Source: an uncultured Lachnospiraceae bacterium (GTDB taxonomy: Bacteria > Bacillota > Clostridia > Lachnospirales > Lachnospiraceae). Taken from it: a stretch of 64,000 nucleotides of DNA. The notes under the pieces are model-generated. The model was not told the DNA's origin. It saw only the letters and a program-made list of their open reading frames with translations, and made no database searches. Of the stretch, positions 48,329 through 57,197 are shown piece after piece (position 1 is the first letter of the stretch; the number at the start of each line of letters is the position of its first letter). Made by a program: the position numbers and the translations under genes. Where the stretch lies: assembly GCA_946628415.1 (NCBI GenBank), contig CAMOWK010000002.1:62001-126000 (forward strand), written 5' to 3'.

Positions 48329-49819
48329 ATGGGGAAATACATGATGGCGCTTGATGCCGGAACAACTAGTAACAGATGTATCATTTTTAATAAAGAAGGA
48401 GAGATTATATCCGTATCTCAGAAGGAATTCACGCAGTACTATCCTAAGCCCGGCTGGGTAGAACATAATGCAAATGAAATCTGGTCAACGATGATGAGCG
48501 TCGTTATAGAGGCTATGAATAATAAAGGTATCACGTATGATGAGATTTCTGGTATAGGAATAACGAATCAGCGTGAGACAACAATCGTCTGGGATAAAGC
48601 AACGGGTGAGCCTGTATATAATGCAATCGTTTGGCAGTGCAGGAGAACTTCGGAATATTGTGACAGCCTTATGTCAGAAGGACTGACAGATATGATAAAA
48701 AAGAAAACGGGGCTTGTTATTGATGCATACTTCTCGGCAACTAAGCTGAAATGGATACTTGATAATGTAGATGATGCAAGGAGCAGGGCTGAAAAAGGTG
48801 AACTCCTATTCGGGACTGTTGATACGTGGCTTATATGGAAACTTACAAATGGAAGAGTTCATGTGACTGATTATTCAAATGCATCAAGAACTATGATGTT
48901 TAATATCACCGAACTTAAATGGGATGATGAGATACTGGAGAAACTGGATATTCCGAGATCAATGCTTCCGGAGGTTAAACAGTCAAGTGAAATATATGGA
49001 GAAACTGAAGCAGGTTTCTTCGGAGGACCTATTAAAATAGCCGGTATTGCGGGTGATCAGCAGGCGGCGCTTTTTGGACAGACTTGTTTTAATAAAGGTG
49101 ATGCAAAGAATACATATGGAACGGGCTGCTTCCTTCTTATGAATACGGGACATGAACCGGTCTTTTCAGATAATGGACTTGTAACAACTATAGCGTGGGG
49201 ACTTGACGGAAAGATTTATTATGCTCTTGAAGGATCCGTGTTTATTGCAGGAGCTTCAATTCAGTGGCTTAGGGATGAAATGAGACTTATCGACTCTGCT
49301 GAAGATTCGGAGTATATGGCACGTAAGGTTAAAGATACAAACGGATGTTATGTGGTGCCTGCTTTTACCGGACTTGGAGCTCCTTACTGGAATCAGTATG
49401 CCAGAGGTGCCATAGTAGGTATTACAAGAGGTGTAAATAAATATCACATAATCAGGGCTACACTTGAAGCAATAGCTTTTGAGGCAAATGACGTGCTTTC
49501 TGCCATGGAAGCAGATTCAGGGATAAAGCTTCCGAACCTTAAAGTTGATGGAGGAGCTTCCGCCAATAATTTCCTCATGCAGACCCAGGCAGATATAATA
49601 AATGCCAGAGTTCTCCGCCCGACCTGTGTAGAAACGACAGCAATGGGTGCGGCGTATCTTGCAGGACTTGCAACCGGCTTCTACAGAGACAGAGATGAAA
49701 TCAGGGTGAACTGGAATATTGACAAGCTATTTACTCCTTCAATTGATGAAACTGAAAGAGAAAACAAGCTTTCCGGATGGAAGAAGGCAGTTGAAAGATC
49801 CTTTGACTGGGCGAGATGA
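48329..49819 (+). CDS. glpK: Glycerol kinase
   Basis: 496-residue FGGY-family kinase forming glycerol-3-phosphate. The N-terminal ATP loop [24 protein letters not shown], the [11 protein letters not shown] segment and the C-terminal signature [16 protein letters not shown] are all present. AGGAGG precedes the ATG. No glycerol facilitator or dehydrogenase gene is adjacent, so the genes for glycerol use are dispersed or the product feeds glycerophosphate polymers such as those made by the LtaS proteins. Confidence 0.96.
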   Translation: MGKYMMALDAGTTSNRCIIFNKEGEIISVSQKEFTQYYPKPGWVEHNANEIWSTMMSVVIEAMNNKGITYDEISGIGITNQRETTIVWDKATGEPVYNAIVWQCRRTSEYCDSLMSEGLTDMIKKKTGLVIDAYFSATKLKWILDNVDDARSRAEKGELLFGTVDTWLIWKLTNGRVHVTDYSNASRTMMFNITELKWDDEILEKLDIPRSMLPEVKQSSEIYGETEAGFFGGPIKIAGIAGDQQAALFGQTCFNKGDAKNTYGTGCFLLMNTGHEPVFSDNGLVTTIAWGLDGKIYYALEGSVFIAGASIQWLRDEMRLIDSAEDSEYMARKVKDTNGCYVVPAFTGLGAPYWNQYARGAIVGITRGVNKYHIIRATLEAIAFEANDVLSAMEADSGIKLPNLKVDGGASANNFLMQTQADIINARVLRPTCVETTAMGAAYLAGLATGFYRDRDEIRVNWNIDKLFTPSIDETERENKLSGWKKAVERSFDWAR

Positions 49820-49940
49820 TCCGTCCATATTTACGACTAATAGTTTTAATAGAAAATCCAATATTATGTTAATTTTATTCATTTTATACTGATAAAACAT
49901 TTTTTTTTAAGAAAAAGCAAACAAAAACTTTAATTTTTTA

Positions 49941-51380
<1,440 letters not shown>

Positions 51381-51412
51381 TTACAAACTGAATTGAATTT
51401 AAGATAAGATAT

Positions 51413-51449
51413 AAAGTCCTGTAAACCCAGTGTTTATGGGACTTTTTTT
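51413..51449 (+). terminator. gdhA terminator
   Basis: AAAGTCC-TGTAAAC and GTTTATGGGACTT arms with one mismatch or wobble region enclose a short loop and precede seven T. Confidence 0.8.
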
Positions 51450-51791
51450 ATGTAAGATACTTGGGGACGAACCCTCAAACCTTTGACTATAAAATGAGGA
51501 TATAACTGTAAAAAGAATTATGGTATAGTAAAGAAGTAACGAAACATTTTTCCGATTTATAAACAGATAGAACTTTTTGGAGATTGAAAGATTTCTAAGG
51601 AATACAAAATTGTGATGATAAAATGACAGCTGATGAGGGAAAAGCTTCAGCTGTCTTTTTCTTTGCAACCAAATGTAACATAAATTGTACAAAAATGTAT
51701 GGTATAGTTGGTGGATTACTGAAAATCAGATGGATATAATAATGTTAACAATAGTTGCAAATGTTGTAATAATATTATAAGGTGGAAATAT
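51450..51791 (+). other. Gene-free stretch with a second terminator and possible small RNA
   Basis: After the gdhA terminator there is no convincing reading frame. An extended -10 box TGGTATAGT lies at 51521-51529. Downstream, GACAGCTGA/TCAGCTGTC arms (51625-51655) with a T-rich tail form an independent terminator, so a transcript of about 125 nt could be made. A frame ending ISKEYKIVMIK at 51623 may be a gene remnant. A similar TGGTATAGT at 51700-51708 could serve the acyltransferase gene. Confidence 0.3.
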
Positions 51792-52931
51792 ATGAATAAT
51801 ATGAATAGTGATAAAAAAGCAGTTAGAAAAAAATATCTGGATAATATCCGCTGGATTACGGTTGTGATCGTTGTTTTATACCATGTATTATATATGTACA
51901 ATGCTGAGGGTGTGTCAGGAGGAATTGGTCAGATTACCAAATTATCAACTCAGCCTTACGATATCTTCCAGTATCTGGTATATCCATGGTTTATGCCGGT
52001 GCTTTTCATTGTGTCAGGTATAAGTTCAAGACTGTATCTGGAGAAGCATACAAATAAGGAATTTATAAAGAGCAGAACTACGAAGCTCCTAGTTCCATCA
52101 ACTTTAGGACTTTTTGTATTCCAGTTTATTCAGGGATATGTAAGTATGAATCTCGCGGATGGAGCAGCAGCGCTTGCAGCAGCAGGAGTTCCAAAGTTTG
52201 TTATCTACTTTATAATGGTTGCTACAGGAAGTGGAGTGCTGTGGTTCGTTCATCTTCTCTGGATATATAGCGTGGTGCTTGTACTTATTAGGAAGATAGA
52301 GAGGGGAAAACTTCTCGAAGTTGGATCAAAGGCACAGATGTGGTTGATAGTTCTTTTCTGCTTCCCAATCTGGGGAGTTGCACAGATACTTAATGCACCA
52401 ATTGTATCAGTATATAGATTTGCATTTTATTTTGTTTTCTTCATGTTGGGATACTATGTATTTTCAAATGAGGAAGTAATGGATAAGTTAAAAAAATACG
52501 CAGTAGTATTTATAGTGATCGGAGTAGCGCTCTCTATTTCATTTGCAGTACTAAACTTTATCATTCGCGGTGGTTCGAACTTTGCAGATAAGCCAGTTAA
52601 TAGAGGCCCACTGTTCGCAGCATGTGCATACTTTGGTTCCCTGGCGATGCTTTCCGGTATGGCTAGATTCGGAGATTTCAGTAATGATTTCACAAAGTGG
52701 ATGAGTAGTCATAGCTTTGGATTATATGTATTCCATTATCTTGGAATATCCACGGTTGCACTTGTTTTCGCGAAGAATGCGCTCCTTCCGGCACCTCTTT
52801 GCTACCTGCTTAGTTTAATAGCAGGATTCTTATTTGGATATGGACTCTATGCCATTATCAGTAGGATTCCATTCTTTAGATGGGCGATTCTTGGAATCAG
52901 TAAGAAGAAGGTTAAGAATAGTGAGGAGTAA
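51792..52931 (+). CDS. Acyltransferase-3 family membrane protein
   Basis: 379 residues with about ten hydrophobic spans. The first span holds the family mark YLDNIRWITVVIVVLYHVLY, with the Arg and the catalytic His. These integral membrane enzymes acylate sugars, lipids or peptides at the cell surface. A LEKHTNKEFIKSRTTKLLVP loop is typical. AAGGTGG precedes the ATG. The XRE-AbrB regulator gene follows 43 bp later and may control it. The substrate is unknown. Confidence 0.85.
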   Translation: MNNMNSDKKAVRKKYLDNIRWITVVIVVLYHVLYMYNAEGVSGGIGQITKLSTQPYDIFQYLVYPWFMPVLFIVSGISSRLYLEKHTNKEFIKSRTTKLLVPSTLGLFVFQFIQGYVSMNLADGAAALAAAGVPKFVIYFIMVATGSGVLWFVHLLWIYSVVLVLIRKIERGKLLEVGSKAQMWLIVLFCFPIWGVAQILNAPIVSVYRFAFYFVFFMLGYYVFSNEEVMDKLKKYAVVFIVIGVALSISFAVLNFIIRGGSNFADKPVNRGPLFAACAYFGSLAMLSGMARFGDFSNDFTKWMSSHSFGLYVFHYLGISTVALVFAKNALLPAPLCYLLSLIAGFLFGYGLYAIISRIPFFRWAILGISKKKVKNSEE

Positions 52932-52974
52932 TCTCTGAATGACCGGAACGAATGAAGTATATAGGAGAAAAAAT

Positions 52975-53400
52975 ATGTTTAAGGATAATATAGTTCAGCT
53001 TAGAAAGTTAAATCAGATGACACAGGAGGAGTTGGCAGAGATAGTCGGTGTTTCCAGGCAGGCGGTTGCAAAGTGGGAGTCGGGGGAATCGATTCCGGAT
53101 ATTGAGAAGAGTCGGCTATTAGCGGAAGCATTTGGTGTGTCACTAGATGATCTAGTTAACTATGAGCCAGGGGACAATATGGGACTTGGAGTGGCACCGA
53201 AGGGAAAACACCTATTCGGACTTGTGACAGTGGGGGACAAAGGACAGATTGTAATCCCTGCCAAGGCCAGGAAACTATTCGATATTTCCCCGGGAGACAC
53301 TCTTGTGGTGCTTGGAGATGAGGGGCAGGGGTTAGCTATTATTAAGGCGGATCATTTCCTTTCCCTTGCAAATATGGTGGAGAAACTTAAGAAGAAATAA
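52975..53400 (+). CDS. XRE-type HTH fused to SpoVT/AbrB domain, transcriptional regulator
   Basis: 141 residues from the ATG at 52975 (AGGAGA upstream). The N-terminal half is a Cro/C1 HTH (MTQEELAEIVGVSRQAVAKWESGESIPD); the C-terminal half is an AbrB swapped-hairpin domain (VTVGDKGQIVIPAKARKLFDISPGDTLVVL). Two DNA-binding modules in one chain suggest a transition-state type repressor. AbrB domains also occur in antitoxins, but no toxin gene is next to it. It probably forms a two-gene unit with the acyltransferase. Confidence 0.88.
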   Translation: MFKDNIVQLRKLNQMTQEELAEIVGVSRQAVAKWESGESIPDIEKSRLLAEAFGVSLDDLVNYEPGDNMGLGVAPKGKHLFGLVTVGDKGQIVIPAKARKLFDISPGDTLVVLGDEGQGLAIIKADHFLSLANMVEKLKKK

Positions 53401-53406
53401 ACTATG

Positions 53407-53445
53407 AACTGTGACAGGTATGTAAGAGTGCTTGCCACAGTTTTT
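53407..53445 (+). terminator. Terminator after the XRE-AbrB gene
   Basis: AACTGTG and CACAGTT arms around a loop of about 20 nt, followed by five T. Confidence 0.6.
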
Positions 53446-53593
53446 ATACTTATAGTATATTTAAACTTGTTTATACTTTCTCAAGATTATTTATAAGTAA
53501 ATACGAGGTTGTGATTGTCCACTTGGTCGGGTTATTCTAATTATAATAGACGGACCTGATAAAGGCGATACTGATTACAGGAGATTGATATAA

Positions 53594-53806
53594 ATGATTG
53601 AAAAGATGGATGAATTTCTCACTGCTCGTGTTGATGGTTATGATGAGCATATGAAAAGTAATATAGAAGGAGCGGATATATTTTATTATTATGATACGCC
53701 GCTGACTGTAGAACATGAAAAAGAAGCGCTTCTTGCAGCCGGATTTACAAATGTAGAGGAACTGAATAGTTGGGAAGTTACCCATACATTAAAAGCAGTA
53801 ATATGA
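53594..53806 (+). pseudogene. Internally deleted SAM-dependent methyltransferase gene
   Basis: A 70-residue frame whose first 27 residues (MDEFLTARVDGYDEHM and following) look like the N-terminus of a common class I methyltransferase family. Its last about 40 residues (YYYDTPLTVEHEKEALLAAGF) look like the C-terminus of that same family. The whole SAM-binding core between them, including the LDLGCGTG motif, is missing, so about 150 residues were lost in frame. A ribosome site (AGGAGA) and start remain. The join cannot be a working methyltransferase. Based on remembered family sequence; moderately sure. Confidence 0.65.
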
Positions 53807-53831
53807 AATGAATAATCATTTTGGAGATAAA

Positions 53832-54626
53832 ATGAATATAGTAAATACGATAATAACTGAAAAGCCTATAAACAAGCTGGAATATATCTGTTCTGAATTT
53901 GTTACTCGATCTCAGGATATTCTGAAAGATAATCTGATAGGTGTTTATCTGCATGGATCCTCAGTAATGGGATGCTTTAATGCAGCAAAAAGTGACATAG
54001 ATTTAATTGTGGTGACTGAAGGGAAAATGTCAGATGCCGAAAAACGAAAGTACATGGATATGGTTGTGGGGCTGAATAATCTTGGGCTGGCTAAGGGTAT
54101 TGAGATGAGCGTTGTTCTGAAGAAGGACTGTAATCCATTTGAATATCCTACACCATTTGATCTGCATTTTTCGGAAGCTCATACCAAATGGTATTCAGAC
54201 AATCCAGAAGACTATATCTGTAAAATGAATGGAACAGATGCAGATCTGGCGGCACATTTTACCGTAATTAGAAAAAGAGGGAAATGTCTCTATGGATTAC
54301 CGATTGAACAGGTATTTGGAGATATTCCGAAAGGAGATTACTTTGATTCAATCTGGAAAGATATAGCAGAGGCTAGGAATGACATACAGGAAGATACAAT
54401 GTATATTGTGCTGAATCTTGCTAGAGTTCTAGCGTACAAAAGAGAGGAACTGGTTCTCTCAAAGAAGGAAGGTGGAGAGTGGGCTTTGGATAAACTTCCA
54501 GAAGAATTCCTCCCACTTATAAATGAGGCTCTAAATGAATACGCAGTGGGTACTAATGGCAAGTATGATATGGAATGCGCTGTAAGGTATGCAGAATATA
54601 TGCTGAAGGAAATAGAAGATGAATAA
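53832..54626 (+). CDS. Nucleotidyltransferase of the aminoglycoside adenylyltransferase type
   Basis: 264 residues from the ATG at 53832 (TTTGGAG upstream). The N-terminal nucleotidyltransferase core has GVYLHGSSVMGCFN (Gly42-Ser43) and SDIDLIVV (Asp55, Asp57), and the C-terminal helical half (DUF4111-like: YIVLNLARVLAY, then PLINEALNEY) matches ANT(9)/ANT(3'')-like enzymes. Such enzymes add AMP to streptomycin or spectinomycin. Identity to a characterised resistance gene cannot be judged here, so resistance is only possible. It overlaps a degenerate frame by 8 bp. Confidence 0.75.
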   Translation: MNIVNTIITEKPINKLEYICSEFVTRSQDILKDNLIGVYLHGSSVMGCFNAAKSDIDLIVVTEGKMSDAEKRKYMDMVVGLNNLGLAKGIEMSVVLKKDCNPFEYPTPFDLHFSEAHTKWYSDNPEDYICKMNGTDADLAAHFTVIRKRGKCLYGLPIEQVFGDIPKGDYFDSIWKDIAEARNDIQEDTMYIVLNLARVLAYKREELVLSKKEGGEWALDKLPEEFLPLINEALNEYAVGTNGKYDMECAVRYAEYMLKEIEDE

Positions 54627-54925
54627 AAGAATAAAAAATGTTGAAGAGCATCCGGAGAAAAGAGCAGAGGATAACTCCTTAGCTGATGCTGTAAGTGACA
54701 AGGTATTTTTGGGATTTTCAGATACAACGATCAATCACTTTATGCTTCATAAGGTTTGCCATAAATCTTTCTATGGCCAATCTTTTATTTCAGATATATG
54801 TGAGCTGAGTAATGAGATGCTTCCATGTAGTGGAGCTAATCTCCATCAAAGAAAACTGGGAGTTCTATGCCAAATGCGGGATTGTTAACGATGATGGTAA
54901 AACAGTTCTTGGAAAGCAGATATAG
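54619..54925 (+). pseudogene. Degenerate coding remnants after the nucleotidyltransferase
   Basis: A frame of 89 codons (54619-54888) starts in the end of the upstream gene but has no recognised domain and an odd, Cys/His-rich composition. A second frame (54812-54925, 37 residues, ending GIVNDDGKTVLGKQI) overlaps its end and looks like a genuine protein C-terminus. The two frames together suggest a broken gene joined by deletion or frameshift. No family is recognised. Confidence 0.35.
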
Positions 54926-54997
54926 TTATACAAGGGCTCACATTCATCGCATTTTGTATAAAGGCAAAAAATTGGTAAAAAATTGATAAACATAATA

Positions 54998-55026
54998 TTG
55001 ACATTATCAAATAGTATGGTAATATA
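54998..55026 (+). promoter_or_regulatory. Promoter of the type III toxin-antitoxin locus
   Basis: Perfect TTGACA followed by a spacer of about 17 nt and TAATAT, placed to start transcription just before the antitoxin repeats. Confidence 0.7.
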
Positions 55027-55030
55027 CTAA

Positions 55031-55140
55031 TCAAAGGTGAGTCCTACCGATTTAAGTGGAAACTATAACAGATAGTCCTCGCTGATGGCGTGGCTATAAA
55101 CTAAAGGCTGTGTACATTAGTACATGGCCTTATTTTTTTT
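55031..55140 (+). ncRNA. toxI: ToxI/AntiQ-like type III antitoxin RNA with intrinsic terminator
   Basis: The stretch between promoter and toxin holds a first unit, AGGTGAGTCCTACCGATTTA continuing AGTGGAAACTATAA (55035-55068). It resembles the known 36-nt ToxI unit (AGGTGATTTGCTACCTTTAA followed by GTGCAGCTAGAA). A second unit with the same AGTCCT start comes 34 nt later (55074) and is diverged, ending GTGGCTATAAACTA. A GC-rich hairpin (55106-55129, 10-bp stem with two G-U pairs, loop ATTA) and eight T follow. Promoter, short repeats, leaky terminator and toxin in that order are the defining layout of type III systems. The RNA would bind and inhibit the toxin; toxin cleavage would separate the units. 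Confidence 0.75.
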
Positions 55141-55152
55141 GGAGATAGTTTA

Positions 55153-55677
55153 ATGAAGCAACTTAAGTTATATCAGGTGGAAATGAAATATGTCCGAAAT
55201 CTTCATAATGCGGATGACCGTGTAGAATCCGTGTCTCCTCAAATTGGAAAAGCCAATAGGGTATTCATTGGTGTTATTGTGATGCAACATGGAGTGAAGT
55301 ATTGTGTGCCATTATCTCATCCTAAAGAAAAACATAAACGTATGGCAAATAATGCTGAATTACAGAAGATAGTTGTAGAAGATAAACTAATCGGAGTATT
55401 GAACTTCAATTTAATGATCCCAGTCACAGAAAAACAATTGAAAGATGTTGATTTAACTATTCATAAGAATGATAGTCCTTCGATTAGGGCTTGGAAAAGG
55501 TTATGTATAAAAGAATTAAAATGGTGTAGAAAACCAGAAAATGAAACAATTATCCGAGATAAAGCGAGGAACATTTACATTCTTCAAACAACAGATGATA
55601 AATTCAAAGGAAAAGAAAGATGCCTTGATTTTGTAAAGCTAGAGAAGGTATGCGACAGGTACAATATAAGGCGCTAA
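55153..55677 (+). CDS. toxN: ToxN/AbiQ-family endoribonuclease toxin (type III toxin-antitoxin)
   Basis: 174 residues. The opening LKLYQVEMKYVRNLHNADDRV, the strand RVFIGVIVMQHGVKYCVPLSH and the core motif PLSHPKEKHKRM (Ser55, Lys58, His61) match the ToxN/AbiQ fold, where the Ser/Thr and Lys of the equivalent loop are catalytic. These enzymes cut mRNA at specific A-rich sites and cause abortive infection when phage upset the antitoxin supply. The ribosome site GGAGAT comes right after the antitoxin terminator, so toxin is made only by read-through. A terminator follows. The length is usual for the family. Confidence 0.85.
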   Translation: MKQLKLYQVEMKYVRNLHNADDRVESVSPQIGKANRVFIGVIVMQHGVKYCVPLSHPKEKHKRMANNAELQKIVVEDKLIGVLNFNLMIPVTEKQLKDVDLTIHKNDSPSIRAWKRLCIKELKWCRKPENETIIRDKARNIYILQTTDDKFKGKERCLDFVKLEKVCDRYNIRR

Positions 55678-55684
55678 ATGGGTT

Positions 55685-55716
55685 AATCGGCAGAGTTTAA
55701 AACTGCCGATTTTTTA
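55685..55716 (+). terminator. Terminator after the toxN-like gene
   Basis: AATCGGCAG and CTGCCGATT form a perfect 9-bp stem, 9-nt loop, followed by T residues. Confidence 0.85.
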
Positions 55717-55726
55717 TAAAAATCTA

Positions 55727-55768
55727 TTGACGAGAGTCTGATATGATGTATAATGTCTGTTATATAAC
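55727..55768 (+). promoter_or_regulatory. Promoter and possible operator of the TetR-CPBP genes
   Basis: TTGACG (55727-55732), 16-nt spacer, perfect TATAAT (55749-55754). GTTATATAAC, a 10-bp palindrome at the expected transcription start, could be the TetR site. Confidence 0.5.
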
Positions 55769-55803
55769 ATAAACTATATAATAAATATTTGATTGGAGAA
55801 AAA

Positions 55804-56370
55804 ATGCCACCGAAAGTTAAAGTTACAAAAGAAATGGTTGCAAATGCTTCTTTTGAGGTTGTTAGAGAACGCGGACATGAAAACTTGAATGCAAGAACAA
55901 TCGCAGAGTATCTTGGATGTTCGACACAGCCGGTTTTATATAATTTTAAAACGGTTGAGGAGATTAAAAAAGCTGCATACAAAATTGCTGATGATTATCA
56001 TACATCCTTCGTTATGCCGAAGGAATCTGATCAGAATCCACTGCTTTCATTAGGACTTAATTATGTCAGGTTTGGTTATGAAGAAAAGAATCTATTCAGA
56101 TTTCTTTTTCAGACAGATATGTTAGGTGGTAAGGATATGACGGCTCTTATAGAGAATCCGGAGTTGTCAGGTATTCTAAGTGTAATGGCAAATGGAATTG
56201 GATGTGGTGTGGAGGAAGCAAAAGAAGTCTTTATGACATTCTTTTGTGTTGTTCACGGGCTTGCTAGTTTACTTGCTAATAATTCAGTAGAATACGATGA
56301 AGAAGAAAGTAAAAAGATGCTGGACAGTGTTTTTTATGGAATACTTGCAACCAGGAGTAATGGCAAATAG
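55804..56370 (+). CDS. TetR/AcrR-family regulator
   Basis: 188 residues from the ATG at 55804 after TTGGAG. The DNA-binding part reads VTKEMVANASFEVVRERGHENLNARTIAEYLGCSTQPVLYNF (residues 6-47). The C-terminal part has FRFLFQTDM and a VVHGLASLLANN segment like the WHG-type ligand domain. It precedes a CPBP protease gene by 15 bp and shares its transcript, suggesting that it regulates that gene and itself. Confidence 0.85.
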   Translation: MPPKVKVTKEMVANASFEVVRERGHENLNARTIAEYLGCSTQPVLYNFKTVEEIKKAAYKIADDYHTSFVMPKESDQNPLLSLGLNYVRFGYEEKNLFRFLFQTDMLGGKDMTALIENPELSGILSVMANGIGCGVEEAKEVFMTFFCVVHGLASLLANNSVEYDEEESKKMLDSVFYGILATRSNGK

Positions 56371-56385
56371 GGTATGGAGAAAAGA

Positions 56386-57069
56386 ATGATAATGGATAAG
56401 AATAATGTGACGAAATTAAATAATAGTGTAGTCGTTTTTTTGATTATAATGAGCGTCTTGTCTTTTTCCAATATATTTAAGCTTGAAGTGAAGGGCGAAC
56501 CTCTGAAATTAGCAGGTTTAACAATAATTGTAGGTTTGGTTGCATTTTTTATTACCAAAAAAACAAATGAATCTAAACAGGAAGCACTTGATATAAAGAC
56601 ATTTTTGCCTAAGCTAAAGAGTAAAAAAGTAGTAGCGCTTATATCAGTACCTGTTGTTTTGAATATAATACTGGTATTTATATATAAAGCTTTTATGCCG
56701 GAGTATTTTGAATTTTTGCAGTCAAGACTCCCTTTCGAATTAGAACCATCAAGATTAACACCAATAATTTTTGAATTAATGGTTATACCATTAGGTGAAG
56801 AAATTGCTATGAGAGCATTCTTTCAGAAACAAACAACAAAGGTGTTTGGTTTTATTCCATCATTGATCATGACATCAGTTTTGTTTACTGTTGGGCATTT
56901 CTCGTATGGGGCAGTAGCAATTATGATTTTAGATATAGGTGGTATTTTTGTTGATTCAATATTCTATGGTCTTGTTTTTAAGGAAACTGATAATGCATGG
57001 TGTAGTTGGGTTCCACATTTCTTAGCAGATATAATCGTAATTTTGATGATTATGGTTTTGGCATTGTAG
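56386..57069 (+). CDS. CPBP (Abi/CAAX-type) intramembrane metalloprotease
   Basis: 227 residues with about seven hydrophobic spans. Family motifs are GEEIAMRAFFQ (EExxxR), VLFTVGHFS (FxxxH) and HFLADI (HxxxD). The ATG at 56386 follows GGAGAAAAGA; 56374 is a possible earlier start. CPBP proteins cleave prenylated or bacteriocin-type substrates in the membrane and often give self-immunity. Substrate is unknown here. Downstream of a TetR gene and next to the toxin-antitoxin locus. Confidence 0.85.
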   Translation: MIMDKNNVTKLNNSVVVFLIIMSVLSFSNIFKLEVKGEPLKLAGLTIIVGLVAFFITKKTNESKQEALDIKTFLPKLKSKKVVALISVPVVLNIILVFIYKAFMPEYFEFLQSRLPFELEPSRLTPIIFELMVIPLGEEIAMRAFFQKQTTKVFGFIPSLIMTSVLFTVGHFSYGAVAIMILDIGGIFVDSIFYGLVFKETDNAWCSWVPHFLADIIVILMIMVLAL

Positions 57070-57127
57070 TAGTGAAAACATAGAAAATGCAAAAAGAAAT
57101 AAAATGGAAAAATAATGGATATAATAC

Positions 57128-57156
57128 TTGACCCATCTTGCTTTATCATATAAAAT
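57128..57156 (+). promoter_or_regulatory. Promoter of the HTH-Uma2 gene
   Basis: TTGACC (57128-57133), 17-nt spacer, TAAAAT (57151-57156), about 40 bp before the start codon. Confidence 0.6.
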
Positions 57157-57197
57157 GGAAATAAATATAATAAATTAAGGAATAAGGAGGGCGCAAT

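Noticed and set aside
52939..53400. XRE-AbrB protein as an antitoxin
   Set aside because: No toxin gene is adjacent on either side and the HTH-AbrB fusion is typical of regulators.
53808..53831. Earlier ATG for the nucleotidyltransferase
   Set aside because: A TTTGGAG ribosome site stands between the two ATG codons, correctly spaced only for 53832.
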